A stretch of 64,000 bases of DNA. Origin: Streptomyces cavernae. Its GTDB lineage: Bacteria > Actinomycetota > Actinomycetes > Streptomycetales > Streptomycetaceae. Under the pieces are notes generated by a model that saw only the letters and a list, made by a program, of their open reading frames with translations, was not told the DNA's origin and did no database searches. The translations under genes were made by a program, and so were the position numbers. Below, piece by piece: positions 54,104 to 64,000 of the stretch. Within the stretch, counting starts at the first letter, position 1; every line of letters starts with the position of its first letter. The stretch lies in NCBI RefSeq assembly GCF_004023625.1, contig NZ_RPDJ01000002.1, forward strand, positions 124,001-188,000, read 5' to 3'.

Positions 54104-55978
54104 GTGCCCGCGATCCCTAGCCATGTGCCCGAGCCGAGCCGTACCGACCCGGCTCTGATCCGCAACTTCTGCATCATCGCGCACATCGACCACGGCAAGT
54201 CCACGCTCGCCGACCGGATGCTCCAGCTGACCGGTGTGGTCGAGCAGCGGCAGATGCGCGCCCAGTACCTCGACCGCATGGACATCGAGCGCGAGCGCGG
54301 CATCACGATCAAGTCCCAGGCGGTGCGGCTGCCCTGGGCCCCGACGACCGGGGACAGCCAGGGGCAGACCCATATCCTCAACATGATCGACACCCCCGGG
54401 CACGTCGACTTCACCTACGAGGTCTCGCGGTCGCTCGCAGCCTGCGAGGGGACCATCCTCCTCGTCGACGCCGCCCAGGGCATCGAGGCGCAGACCCTCG
54501 CCAACCTCTATCTGGCGATGGAGAACGACCTCACGATCATCCCGGTGCTCAACAAGATCGACCTGCCGGCCGCCCAGCCCGAGAAGTTCTCCGAGGAGCT
54601 CGCCAATCTGGTGGGCTGCGACCCGGACGACGTGCTGAAGGTCTCCGCGAAGACCGGTCTCGGTGTCGAGGCGCTGCTCGACCGGGTCGTGGCCGAGATC
54701 CCGCACCCCGTCGGGGTCCAGGACGCTCCCGCGCGCGCCATGATCTTCGACTCGGTCTATGACTCCTACCGGGGCGTCGTCACCTACGTCCGAGTCATCG
54801 ACGGACAGCTCAACAAGCGCGAGCGGATCCGGATGATGTCCACCGGCGCCACCCACGAGCTGCTGGAGATCGGCACCAACTCGCCGGAGATGCTCCCGGC
54901 CGACGGTCTCGGCGTCGGCGAGGTCGGCTATCTGATCACCGGGGTGAAGGACGTCCGGCAGTCCAAGGTCGGTGACACCATCACCACCCTGAACAAGGGT
55001 GCGACCGAGCCGCTCGGAGGCTACAAGGACCCCAAGCCCATGGTCTTCTCCGGTCTGTATCCGCTGGACGGCTCCGACTATCCGGAGCTGCGCGACGCCC
55101 TCGACAAGCTCCAGCTCAACGACGCCGCGCTGGTCTACGAGCCGGAGACCTCCGCCGCGCTCGGCTTCGGCTTCCGCGTCGGTTTCCTCGGGCTGCTGCA
55201 CCTGGACGTCATCCGGGAGCGGCTGGAGCGCGAGTTCGGGCTCGACCTGATCGCCACCGCGCCCAACGTGGTCTACCGCGTGGTCATGGAGGACGGCAGC
55301 GAGCACACCGTCACCAACCCGAGCGAGTTCCCGGAGGGGAAGATCGGGGAGGTGTACGAGCCGGTCGTACGCGCCACCATCCTCGCGCCGTCGGAGTTCA
55401 TCGGCTCGATCATGGAGCTGTGCCAGAACCGGCGCGGTGTGCTGCTCGGCATGGACTACCTCTCCGAGGACCGTGTGGAGATCCGCTACACGCTGCCGCT
55501 CGCCGAGATCGTCTTCGACTTCTTCGACCAGCTGAAGTCCAAGACCCGCGGTTACGCCTCCCTCGACTACGAGCCCACCGGGGAGCAGACCTCCAGCCTC
55601 GTCAAGGTGGACATCCTGCTGCACGGAGACAAGGTCGACGCCTTCTCCGCGATCACGCACAAGGACCAGGCGTACGCGTACGGGGTGCGGCTCGTCGCCA
55701 AGCTGAAGGAGCTGATCCCGCGGCAGGCCTTCGAGGTGCCGGTCCAGGCGGCCATCGGCTCCCGGGTGATCGCCCGCGAGACCATTCGCGCCATCCGCAA
55801 GGACGTCCTTGCCAAGTGCTACGGCGGTGACATCTCCCGTAAGCGGAAGCTGCTGGAGAAGCAGAAGGAAGGCAAGAAGCGGATGAAGATGGTGGGCTCT
55901 GTGGAGGTTCCGCAGGAAGCCTTCATCGCCGTGCTGTCCAGCGACGACTCGGGCGGGTCGGCGAAGGGGAAGAAGTAG
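54104..55978 (+). CDS. lepA: Elongation factor 4 (LepA)
   Basis: The 624-residue translational GTPase back-translocates ribosomes. G1 is [14 protein letters not shown] near residue 27, G3 is DTPGHVDF, and G4 is NKIDLP. The LepA-specific C-terminal domain is complete ([21 protein letters not shown] block [39 protein letters not shown]). It starts at GTG 54104 ([19 protein letters not shown]). Confidence 0.98.
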   Translation: MPAIPSHVPEPSRTDPALIRNFCIIAHIDHGKSTLADRMLQLTGVVEQRQMRAQYLDRMDIERERGITIKSQAVRLPWAPTTGDSQGQTHILNMIDTPGHVDFTYEVSRSLAACEGTILLVDAAQGIEAQTLANLYLAMENDLTIIPVLNKIDLPAAQPEKFSEELANLVGCDPDDVLKVSAKTGLGVEALLDRVVAEIPHPVGVQDAPARAMIFDSVYDSYRGVVTYVRVIDGQLNKRERIRMMSTGATHELLEIGTNSPEMLPADGLGVGEVGYLITGVKDVRQSKVGDTITTLNKGATEPLGGYKDPKPMVFSGLYPLDGSDYPELRDALDKLQLNDAALVYEPETSAALGFGFRVGFLGLLHLDVIRERLEREFGLDLIATAPNVVYRVVMEDGSEHTVTNPSEFPEGKIGEVYEPVVRATILAPSEFIGSIMELCQNRRGVLLGMDYLSEDRVEIRYTLPLAEIVFDFFDQLKSKTRGYASLDYEPTGEQTSSLVKVDILLHGDKVDAFSAITHKDQAYAYGVRLVAKLKELIPRQAFEVPVQAAIGSRVIARETIRAIRKDVLAKCYGGDISRKRKLLEKQKEGKKRMKMVGSVEVPQEAFIAVLSSDDSGGSAKGKK

Positions 55979-56035
55979 CCGCCGAAGCCTGACGGAAGCG
56001 CGCTGCGTCGGACACCGGTCGGGTCCGGCACACCA

Positions 56036-56069
56036 GGGGCTCGTCGCACACATGTGCGGCGAGCCCCTG
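56036..56069 (+). terminator. lepA terminator
   Basis: AGGGGCTCG...CGAGCCCCT forms a stem of about 15 bp with one bulge around cacat (56036-56069). Confidence 0.75.
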
Positions 56070-56531
56070 CGTGTTGCGTTCTCGCGGTTGCTCTCTTCGG
56101 GGTTCTCTCCAGGATGAATCCGGGAGGTCCTATGCCGGAACGCTCCGGGAGTTTGACAGGTCATATGCGCCCGGCGACAACTCTTGCGGCCGCCGGGACA
56201 AGTGCGAGACGCGCTCAAGGCGTTGGGGGCCCGGCAAGGCGTCGGGAGCCTGACTGTCACCCTCGAAGGTGCACTGAGCGTACCAATTGTGTTACGGAGT
56301 GATACCGCGGTGTCCCGCGCTGCGAGGTTGTTGATGTGATTCACCTCCCCCGTAAACGGGGAGCACTGTGCAAGATCAGAGGTAGAAAGTGAGGGCACGC
56401 TTCCCCTTACGCACCGGCCGGTGGCCCTCTACCCTGATCACCACTCGAGGGTTACTCACGAGTTAAACAGTCGCGTCGGAAACAGTCGCAAAGAGCCAGC
56501 CGCACACCTGTCGCGGGCCCCGGAGGATGTC
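56070..56531 (+). promoter_or_regulatory. Upstream region of the acyl ligase gene
   Basis: The 460-bp gap holds no gene. TTGACA at 56153-56158 is a perfect -35, with GACAAC 17 bp later as a poor -10. A hairpin CTCCCC-cgtaaac-GGGGAG lies at 56345-56363. The long leader contains several AT-rich stretches. Confidence 0.4.
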
Positions 56532-58406
56532 GTGAGCGACACACAGACCTTGATCGAGAACCGTCCGCCCTCCGTGGCGGCCCTGTTCCTGGAGCGTGTG
56601 GCGGCCACGCCGGATGCGGAGGCCTACCGCTACCCAGTACCTTCCGCCTCGGGCCAGGGGCCGGACGACTGGAAGTCGCTGAGCTGGGCCGAAGCCGCCG
56701 ACCGGGTCTACACGATCGCGGCCGGGCTCATCGAGCTGGGTGTGGAGCCGGAGCAGCGGGTGGCGCTCGCCTCGTCCACCCGGGTCGAGTGGGTCCTCGC
56801 CGACCTGGGCATCCTGTGCGCGGGCGCGGCCACCACCACCGTCTATCCGTCGACCAACGCCGAGGAGTCGGCGTACATCCTCAGCGACTCCGGCAGCAAG
56901 GTGCTGATCGCGGAGGACGCGGTCCAGGTCGCGAAGGCGGTCGAGAAGCGGGCCGAGCTGCCGGAGCTCACGCACGTCGTGGTGATCGACCCGGCGGGCG
57001 TGGAGACGAACGACTGGGTACTCACCCTCGCCGATCTGGAGCAACGGGGCGCCGCGTACCTGGAGAAGAACCCCGACCTGATCAAGAAGAAGGTCGGTGC
57101 GATCACCTCCGACCAGCTCGCCACCCTCATCTACACCTCCGGCACCACCGGCCGCCCCAAAGGTGTGCGTCTGCCGCACGACAACTGGTCGTACATGGCG
57201 AAGGCCATCGCCGCGACAGGTCTGATCAGTGCCGAGGACGTGCAGTACCTGTGGCTGCCGCTCGCGCACGTCTTCGGCAAGGTGCTCACCTCCGGCCAGA
57301 TCGAGGTCGGACACGTCACGGCGGTCGACGGCCGGGTCGACAAGATCATCGAGAATCTGCCCGTGGTGCAGCCGACCTACATGGCGGCCGTCCCGCGCAT
57401 CTTCGAGAAGGTCTACAACGGTGTCGCGGCCAAGGCGCGGGCCGGGGGCCCGGCCAAGTACAAGATCTTCCAGTGGGCGGCCGCAGTCGCCCGCGAGTAC
57501 GCCAAGGTCACCCAGGACAACTTCCGCCGCACCGGCACCGCCTCGGCGCCGTTCGGTCTGTCCGCCAAGCACAAGGTCGCCGACGCGCTCGTCTACTCCA
57601 AGCTCCGCGAGGCCTTCGGCGGCCGGCTGCGCGCCTGTATCTCCGGGTCGGTCGCGCTGGCCCCCGAGATCGGCTTCTTCTTCTCCGGCGCCGGTATCCA
57701 CATCCTGGAGGGCTACGGCCTCACGGAGTCCTCGGCCGCCTCCTTCGTGAACCCCGGAGAGGCCTACCGCACGGGCACCGTCGGCAAGCCGCTGCCCGGC
57801 TGCGAGGTGCGCATCGCGGACGACGGCGAGATCCTGCTGCGCGGCCCCGGAATCATGGAGGGCTACCACGGGCTGCCGGAGAAGACCGCCGAAGTCCTGG
57901 AGCCCGACGGCTGGTTCCACACCGGGGACATCGGCGAGCTGTCCCCCGACGGCTATCTGCGCATCACCGACCGCAAGAAGGACCTGTTCAAGACCTCGGG
58001 CGGCAAGTACATCGCACCGACCGAGATCGAGGGCCAGTTCAAGGCCCTGTGCCCGTTCACGTCCAACATCATGGTGATCGGCGCCGACCGGAACTTCTGC
58101 AGCGCCCTCATCGCCCTCGACGAGCCGTCCATCATGGGCTGGGCCAAGGACAACGGCCTGGAGGGCAAGTCCTACGCCGAGGTCGTCGCGGCCCCGGCCA
58201 CGGTCGAACTCATCGACGGCTACGTCAAGCGGCTCAACGAGGGCCTCCAGCGCTGGCAGACCGTCAAGAAGTTCAAGCTCCTGCCCCGCGACCTCGACGT
58301 GGAGCACGGCGAACTGACCCCCAGCCTGAAGCTGAAGCGCCCGGTGGTCGCGAAGGAGTACCAGCACCTGATCGACGAGATGTACGACGGGGCGCGGGAG
58401 AAGTAG
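56532..58406 (+). CDS. AMP-forming long-chain acyl-CoA ligase
   Basis: The 624-residue ANL superfamily enzyme activates a fatty acid with ATP and loads it onto CoA. The start is GTG 56532 (MSDTQTLIENRPPSVAALF), with GGAGGA 4-5 nt upstream. Motifs are YTSGTTGRPKGV (P-loop A3), GYGLTESSAASF (A5), DGWFHTGDIGELSPDGYLRITDRKKD (A7/A8, in part) and LKRPVVAKEY near the catalytic Lys region. It resembles the FadD15 group. Confidence 0.93.
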   Translation: MSDTQTLIENRPPSVAALFLERVAATPDAEAYRYPVPSASGQGPDDWKSLSWAEAADRVYTIAAGLIELGVEPEQRVALASSTRVEWVLADLGILCAGAATTTVYPSTNAEESAYILSDSGSKVLIAEDAVQVAKAVEKRAELPELTHVVVIDPAGVETNDWVLTLADLEQRGAAYLEKNPDLIKKKVGAITSDQLATLIYTSGTTGRPKGVRLPHDNWSYMAKAIAATGLISAEDVQYLWLPLAHVFGKVLTSGQIEVGHVTAVDGRVDKIIENLPVVQPTYMAAVPRIFEKVYNGVAAKARAGGPAKYKIFQWAAAVAREYAKVTQDNFRRTGTASAPFGLSAKHKVADALVYSKLREAFGGRLRACISGSVALAPEIGFFFSGAGIHILEGYGLTESSAASFVNPGEAYRTGTVGKPLPGCEVRIADDGEILLRGPGIMEGYHGLPEKTAEVLEPDGWFHTGDIGELSPDGYLRITDRKKDLFKTSGGKYIAPTEIEGQFKALCPFTSNIMVIGADRNFCSALIALDEPSIMGWAKDNGLEGKSYAEVVAAPATVELIDGYVKRLNEGLQRWQTVKKFKLLPRDLDVEHGELTPSLKLKRPVVAKEYQHLIDEMYDGAREK

Positions 58407-58506
58407 CGCGTACTTGCTGCGCGGCCCCGGAGGGCAGTTGGCACTCCGGGGCCGCCGCATGTCGGAGCTGTCTGCCTGAGTGGCGAAATGGGTCGAAGGG
58501 TCGCGA

Positions 58507-61500
58507 GTGTCAGAGGCGCACCATAGGATGCGCACACTCTTCTTCGTGTATCGGCCCCGCCAGCTCAGCGAGGTGCTCGTGCCTGTCCCTGCCGCGACGC
58601 CCGACGATGTCGTTCGCCATGTCTTCCGCTATCTCGCGGAAGTGGGCGAGAGCCGCACCAAACCAGTCAGGACGCACGACGACGCCAGGCACCAGGTGTG
58701 GTTCGCCGATCTGCCGGAACGGTTCAGCTGCTTCCTCACCGAAATCGTCCCGGGTGACGTTCCTTTGTGGCTGCACGCCGACCGGCCACTCAGGCACGAT
58801 CCGCCCGTGCCGCCTTTTCCGCTCGCCCACTGGCTGAGCAGCGCGGAGATCCACGACTCGACGAGCGAGACCGCACCCGGACTTCGGCCCCAGGCGGACC
58901 TCCCTGTTGACGAGGTTTCCCCCGACGGCAGTTCGCGCACTTCCAGCGTCACAGTCACTCTCGCCGAATCACCCCAGCACGACCACGTGCGCGACCAGTA
59001 CCGTCACTGGGCCCGCCAGTGGGAGACATGGGCTACCCGCGACCGGGCCATGAAGCCCGTCGTGCGTGCCTATGACCGGCTCTACCGCATGTGTCTGGAC
59101 GCCTCAGAACTCGGCGAAAGCTTCGAACTTGTAGTGGGCTTCGGCTACTTGAGCTGGTCGGCGCAGGACGAGGTGGTCCGTCGCCACCTTGTCACCTGCC
59201 GCGCAGTCATGGCCATCGACCCCGATACGGGTGCGATCACCGTGGGGCCCGATCCGGAGCACGGCAGCCCAGTCCTGGAGGAGTCCATGCTCGACGCCGG
59301 GCAAAAGGCGCGTGCCGACATCCGCGCCCGGGTCCGCGAAGAGCTGGAAGCCGCCGGAGACACCACGAACCCGGCGGACGCCGACCAACTGCACCGGGCC
59401 TTGACGACGTGGACTTTCGCGGCCCACCAAGCCGGCCGCTACGACCCGTCGCCGACACGGCAGCGCCCGACGGGGGACCCCGCCGTGCCTGTAGTCGGTT
59501 TCGCGCCGGTGCTTCTCCTCAGACAACGCACCCGGCGCAGCATGCTCGAGGCACTGCGCAGCATCGCCCTGAGTATCGAGCAGGGGGCCGAGCCCACCTC
59601 CCTGCTGCGGGCCATCGCCGGCGCGGGCGGCGACCGTCCGTTGGGCGAACCGGACAGCTCCGAAGCCTCCGGCCAGTCACCGGAGTTGTACTTCGCCCTG
59701 CCTTCCAACGACGAACAGCGCACTATTGCCGAACGGCTGCGCGACCGCGACCTCGTGGTGGTCCAGGGGCCGCCCGGCACCGGCAAGACTCACACCATCG
59801 CCAACTTGGTCACCGACCTCCTCGCTCATGGCAACCGCGTCCTGATCACCAGCCACACAGCCCGCGCTCTCAAAGTCCTGAGGGACAAACTCCCGGACAC
59901 TGTCCGTGAGTTGTGCGTCAGCCGCACCGACGACGGAGCCGGACAGCAGGAACTGGAGCAGTCGGTCAAGGCCATCCTCGACCGCCAAGGCGACTTCTCA
60001 CCACGTGCCTACCGCAGGCGGATCAAGGAGCACGAAGAACGGCTCAGGTCCGCGCGATCCGCCCAGGCGCTCGCCCTGAAAGACCTGCGCGCGCTGCGCG
60101 AACAGGAGAGCTACCACCACCCGGCCGAGATCGGGGACTACGAGGGCACCCTGGTCCGGATCGCCGGTCGTCTCGCCGACGAACGGCCGCGGTTCGACTG
60201 GATCGGCGTCGTCCCCGCGAGTGCCCCCACCCTCGATGCCGACGTCCTGCTCCGCCTGCACCGCGCCGCACTGGCCTTCACCGACCGCCACCGAAGCCTT
60301 GCCGCCACCGTGAGCGCCGCCCTGCCTGAGCCGGGACAACTGCCGTCCGGTGCCGAATTCGCCGAGGCTGTCGAGACGATCCGTGCCGCGGAGGCCGACC
60401 TCGCGGCGCTGAGGGAGGACGGATCCGTCTCACGCATCGACGACGCGGTCTCCGCCCTGACCGTCGCGCAACAGGACAGACTGGCCGCAGCACTCGACCA
60501 CTTCATGGCCGCCGCGTCGGCCGCCGCCGCACCGGCCGGTTGGGCCGCCGGTCTGCGCCATGACGTGCTCCTCGGTCAGGACCTCGGGGTGCGGAGCCGT
60601 CACGAGCGCACCACTGCTGCTCTTGCCGCCATCCAGGAAGCGGTGAGCGCGCTCGGCCTCACGCTCGTCACCGGTGTGGAGTCGTATGACGTGCCCACAG
60701 CGCTCGGCCTCGCCACCACGTTGCGTGACGGGCTCGCGGCCGGTGAGAAACTGCGCGGGGCGCTGGGTCTGAAGACCAAGCTGCGCAAGGCCGTCGGAGA
60801 CTTTCCGGAGACGGTGCGAGTCGACGGGCGCAGTGTGGAGACGGAGACGGCCGCGACCGCAGTTGTTCACCGGGTCACCCTGGAGCGCCACCTCCAGGAC
60901 GTCGAACGCGCGTGGGGCGACGGCGCCGAGGCATGGCAGGCAACGGACCCCCGCATCGCCCGGCTGCGCCAGGATCTCGCCCTGCTCACCACCCTGATCA
61001 CCCTCGCCGATCTGCGCCAGGAGGTTGTCCTGGCGGCCGCGGCGGCCCCCGGACTGGCGGGTGTCGACTGGGGGGAGCGCGAAGAGGCGAGCACCGTCCG
61101 CCGCGTGCTGCGGGCCCGGACGGCACGCCGAGCCGCCGACCGCCCCCGCGCCTTGATCGACGAAGCCCTCGGCGTGCTACGCGCAGCGGCGCACCGAAGA
61201 GGCGCATCGGTGTCCGTGGAGCGGGCCCGCGCCGCGGCCGAGGCACGCGATGCGGATGCGTACGGCGTCGCGGTGGGCGAGGTGGACGACCTGCGTGAGG
61301 CGCTGGTGCGCAAGAAGGCGTGCGACGATGCCTACCGCCTGGTTGCGGCCGTACTCCCTGACGTGGCCGACGAGCTGGAGTCCGCACCGCAGGATCCCGT
61401 GTGGAAGACGCGCCTGCCGGAGTTCGAGGCCGCCTGGTCGTGGTCCGCATGGAATGCCCGTATGAAGGAGCTGACGGACTCGGAAGCCGAGGCCGGACAG

Positions 61501-64000
61501 TTGCGACGGCTCGCCGAAGCCGATGCCACGATGCGCATCAGCCTGGAGCGGCTGGCCGCCGACAAGGCATGGTTCAGCTGCCTGTCCCGGCTCACGGACG
61601 ACCAGGCTGTGGCTCTCACCTCGTACCAGCAGAACGTGCGCAAGCTCGGCAAAGGCACGGGCAAATACGCGGCCACCTATCGAAGACAGGCCCGGGAGAG
61701 CCTCCTGGCCAGCCAGGAGGCTGTGCCCGCCTGGATCATGCCACTGCACCAGGTGACCGAGACGGTACCGATGGACCGGGCCGGGCGCTTCGATGTCGTG
61801 ATCATCGACGAGGCGAGCCAGTCCGGCCCCGAAGCATTGCTGATCGCCTGGCTGGGCGCGAAAGTGATCGTCGTCGGCGACGACCAGCAGGTCAGCCCAG
61901 CCCAGGTGGGGGTGGACCACGACGAACAGTTCGCGCTGCAACGGCGACTGCTCGGCGAGTTGCCCGCCGCCCGCCGTAACCTGTTCACGCCGACTGCCAG
62001 CCTCTTCGACATCGCGTCCGGTCTCGCGGGTGGTCGTGGCCGGCTGATGCTCCAGGAGCACTTCCGCTGCATGCCGGAGATCATCGGCTTCTCCAACGAG
62101 TTGTGCTACGGCGGCCGGCTCCAGCCGCTGCGGCAGTACGGTGCCGACCGGCTGCCGCCGTTGCGATCCGTCCATGTGGCCGACGGCTACGTCGACGGAA
62201 GCGGTCAGAAACAGGTCAACCGGCCCGAAGCGGAACGGCTGGTGGATGAGGTCGCCCGATGTATCGCGGACCCCGCTTACGCCGGACGCACCATGGGCGT
62301 GATCACGCTGCTCGGCGCGGGCCAGAAGTTGCTGATAGAGGATCTGCTGGCCGACAGGATCCGGCTTGACGAGCGACAGCGGCGACGCCTGCGCGTCGGC
62401 AACGCGGAGGAGTTCCAGGGCGACGAACGTGATGTCATCTTCGTCAGCCTCGTCGTATCGCTCACGGGCCCGGACGGGCCGCGCCGCATCGGTCCCTACA
62501 GCAGTTCCCTGTACAGACAGCACATCAACGTGGCCGCTTCTCGGGCCCGCGACCAGGTGTGGCTCTTCCACAGCGTGACCCTCACTGAGCTGGGCGAGAC
62601 CGATCTACGGCGAGCTTATTTGGACTGGTTCTCGCGTCCGGCCGAAGAACGCGTCGGTGGCGAACTGGGCGAAGTCCGGCCCGACGTTCCGCACAAGGAC
62701 TTCGACAGTCTCTTCGAGCAGCGCGTGTACCTGGCGCTGAGGGCCAGAGGTTACCGGGTGCGACCGCAGTACCGGGCCGGCCGTTACCGCATCGACCTCG
62801 TCGTCGAGGGCGGCACGAAGCGTCTGGCCGTGGAGTGCGACGGCGACGCCTTCCACACCGAAGAGAACGCCGACGCCGATGCCGCTCGTCAGCGTGAACT
62901 GGAACGAGTCGGGTGGACGTTCGTGAGGATCCGGGGCAGCCGCTTCTTCTTCGACCCGGAGCAGGCGCTTGAGCCGTTGTGGGCGGAGATTGACCGGCTC
63001 GGTATCGAAGCGGCGGGGCAGCGGTCGACGGGCTCAGCTACCCAGTGCGGTGATCGACCCACCGCCGATGAGGGTGAGCCGGATGCATCTGCCGCATCCG
63101 CAGAAGACGACGCTTCCCATCGAGACTTCGCCGTTGCTGACTCGGACCTCGCCGCGCCGGGCGTCGGACCGCGCAACATGTCGCAGGAGCGAGTGGCGCG
63201 GGCCTCCGGGAGCGACAGCGTCTCGGCAGTTGGGCACACCACGGCGCAGACGACTGTGCGAGGCGGGGCGCGGGCCGGACGAGGCAGGCGGTTCGCGTCC
63301 GACGCAGGGGCGAACGAGGCGCAGTCGGGGTTCGTGTCCGTGACGTATCTGCACCGTGACGAAGTCAACGCTGCTCAACACGCTTTCAGCATGCGGGGGA
63401 GTGTGCCGGGCGCCGCACGATTCCTCAGCGGAGCTGGAGCTCCGGGCTTCCCGGGTGCCGACGTAGTGGACGTATTGCGCGCGGGACAGGCCGTTGTGCG
63501 GGTCGCCCACGCGGAGGTGCAGGCCATGATCCGGGCCGCGATCGGGCGTGTGGATGTCCCTGTGCTGGGAGACGGGGGCCAGGTTGGGCTGGCTCGTTAT
63601 CACGCCTCGGGTTCGTCCGACGCTCCGGACGGCCGTACGACCGAACTGCTGCGTGCGCAGAAGGTGACCGACCAGACGCTGGAGAAAGTTCCTTCTCCCC
63701 GGCAAGGTGAGCCGGTTCGGGGCGCCCGAGCGGTCGCTCCTTCCACATCGTCGGCTTCCGCTGGATCCGTACGACTCGGCGGTGTCTCGTCGCCCGTTCG
63801 GGTTCGCGTCGACCGGCTCACCGTCGCTGCCCACCGCCGTGTGCAGCGTGAGCTCCAACGCGTGCAGGACGCGTTGGACCAGCCGGTTCCCGAGGTGGTG
63901 GCCGTCGATTCGTCCTCCAGACAGGCGCAACTCGCCGACCATGAAAGGCGCCGTGAAGCCCTGCACGACCGGCGGCGTTTTCTGCGTGCGGTGCTCGATC
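58507..64000 (+). CDS. SF1 helicase / PD-(D/E)XK nuclease / Gre-like fusion, 3' end outside the window
   Basis: One frame stays open from GTG 58507 (MSEAHHRMRTLFFVYRPRQL; GAAGGG 6 nt upstream) to the window end, at least 1831 residues. An N-terminal region of about 400 residues (YRHWARQWETWATRDRAMKPV) leads to a DNA2/NAM7-type helicase: Walker A QGPPGTGKTHTIANL near 421, Walker B VVIIDEASQSGPEAL near 1101, QEHFRCMPEIIGFSNEL near 1182 and EEFQGDERDVIFVSLV near 1298. A 600-residue helical insertion lies between the two halves. A nuclease-like domain follows near 1400-1480, with YRIDLVVEG and LAVECDGDAFH giving Asp 1430 and Glu 1443 (DUF559/MTES_1575 type). A disordered linker leads to LTVAAHRRVQRELQRVQDAL, reminiscent of the GreA coiled coil. 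The combination fits a DNA defence or repair enzyme. Confidence 0.85.
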   Translation, partial: MSEAHHRMRTLFFVYRPRQLSEVLVPVPAATPDDVVRHVFRYLAEVGESRTKPVRTHDDARHQVWFADLPERFSCFLTEIVPGDVPLWLHADRPLRHDPPVPPFPLAHWLSSAEIHDSTSETAPGLRPQADLPVDEVSPDGSSRTSSVTVTLAESPQHDHVRDQYRHWARQWETWATRDRAMKPVVRAYDRLYRMCLDASELGESFELVVGFGYLSWSAQDEVVRRHLVTCRAVMAIDPDTGAITVGPDPEHGSPVLEESMLDAGQKARADIRARVREELEAAGDTTNPADADQLHRALTTWTFAAHQAGRYDPSPTRQRPTGDPAVPVVGFAPVLLLRQRTRRSMLEALRSIALSIEQGAEPTSLLRAIAGAGGDRPLGEPDSSEASGQSPELYFALPSNDEQRTIAERLRDRDLVVVQGPPGTGKTHTIANLVTDLLAHGNRVLITSHTARALKVLRDKLPDTVRELCVSRTDDGAGQQELEQSVKAILDRQGDFSPRAYRRRIKEHEERLRSARSAQALALKDLRALREQESYHHPAEIGDYEGTLVRIAGRLADERPRFDWIGVVPASAPTLDADVLLRLHRAALAFTDRHRSLAATVSAALPEPGQLPSGAEFAEAVETIRAAEADLAALREDGSVSRIDDAVSALTVAQQDRLAAALDHFMAAASAAAAPAGWAAGLRHDVLLGQDLGVRSRHERTTAALAAIQEAVSALGLTLVTGVESYDVPTALGLATTLRDGLAAGEKLRGALGLKTKLRKAVGDFPETVRVDGRSVETETAATAVVHRVTLERHLQDVERAWGDGAEAWQATDPRIARLRQDLALLTTLITLADLRQEVVLAAAAAPGLAGVDWGEREEASTVRRVLRARTARRAADRPRALIDEALGVLRAAAHRRGASVSVERARAAAEARDADAYGVAVGEVDDLREALVRKKACDDAYRLVAAVLPDVADELESAPQDPVWKTRLPEFEAAWSWSAWNARMKELTDSEAEAGQLRRLAEADATMRISLERLAADKAWFSCLSRLTDDQAVALTSYQQNVRKLGKGTGKYAATYRRQARESLLASQEAVPAWIMPLHQVTETVPMDRAGRFDVVIIDEASQSGPEALLIAWLGAKVIVVGDDQQVSPAQVGVDHDEQFALQRRLLGELPAARRNLFTPTASLFDIASGLAGGRGRLMLQEHFRCMPEIIGFSNELCYGGRLQPLRQYGADRLPPLRSVHVADGYVDGSGQKQVNRPEAERLVDEVARCIADPAYAGRTMGVITLLGAGQKLLIEDLLADRIRLDERQRRRLRVGNAEEFQGDERDVIFVSLVVSLTGPDGPRRIGPYSSSLYRQHINVAASRARDQVWLFHSVTLTELGETDLRRAYLDWFSRPAEERVGGELGEVRPDVPHKDFDSLFEQRVYLALRARGYRVRPQYRAGRYRIDLVVEGGTKRLAVECDGDAFHTEENADADAARQRELERVGWTFVRIRGSRFFFDPEQALEPLWAEIDRLGIEAAGQRSTGSATQCGDRPTADEGEPDASAASAEDDASHRDFAVADSDLAAPGVGPRNMSQERVARASGSDSVSAVGHTTAQTTVRGGARAGRGRRFASDAGANEAQSGFVSVTYLHRDEVNAAQHAFSMRGSVPGAARFLSGAGAPGFPGADVVDVLRAGQAVVRVAHAEVQAMIRAAIGRVDVPVLGDGGQVGLARYHASGSSDAPDGRTTELLRAQKVTDQTLEKVPSPRQGEPVRGARAVAPSTSSASAGSVRLGGVSSPVRVRVDRLTVAAHRRVQRELQRVQDALDQPVPEVVAVDSSSRQAQLADHERRREALHDRRRFLRAVLD

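Overview
The window is a piece of a Streptomyces chromosome. The evidence is the very high GC content with GC-rich third codon positions, common GTG starts, TANNNT -10 boxes placed 6-8 nt before start codons (leaderless mRNAs), and a gene order that I recall from memory, unverified, as the conserved Streptomyces block running from RNase E/G through obg, proB/proA, leuS and comEA/comEC to lepA.

Layout. Positions 1-890 hold the 3' end of a CHAD-domain gene, followed by a degenerate repeat tract. A cobalamin-type radical SAM gene (1327-3285) and its usual partner, a DUF2344 protein (11905-12747), are separated by about 8.6 kb. Most of that interval looks acquired: a solitary SARP/NB-ARC/TPR regulator, a decayed TnpB relic with two look-alike hairpins, an aldo/keto reductase behind a MerR-type promoter, and an SDR oxidoreductase. 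An unusual Trp-rich repeat membrane protein also lies there. Next come a giant RNase E/G (13008-17432), a secreted PLD-fold protein, and rplU-rpmA-obg. A 133-bp MITE-like element supplies the obg stop codon. A TagF-like membrane glycerophosphotransferase faces back toward it.

From 24 to 35.6 kb the genes are proB, a conserved hypothetical, proA, two paired single-pass proteins that share an N-terminal SVVFDE motif, an M48 peptidase, two tiny single-TM proteins, nadD, a degenerate LCP protein, rsfS and a histidine phosphatase. Two near-identical tRNA-Ala(GGC) units flank two small Cys-pair proteins. A reverse-strand pair follows: a NuoF-like/ferredoxin fusion and a ferric-reductase-like membrane protein. 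It probably forms an electron-transfer module, with an operator-like palindrome at its promoter.

leuS (40628-43516) is preceded by a 12-residue leader peptide with three consecutive leucines, a hairpin and an intrinsic terminator. This is a textbook arrangement for leucine attenuation. A coiled-coil membrane protein, degV (ending in a seven-copy 35-bp repeat), comEA-comEC, an arylamine N-acetyltransferase, a YceI protein, holA, rpsT, lepA and an AMP-forming acyl ligase follow.

The last 5.5 kb is one open frame that runs off the window. It encodes an SF1 helicase fused to a PD-(D/E)XK-like nuclease and then to a Gre-like coiled coil. This is the best candidate for a poorly described defence or repair system; the leuS attenuator is the best candidate for a regulatory discovery.
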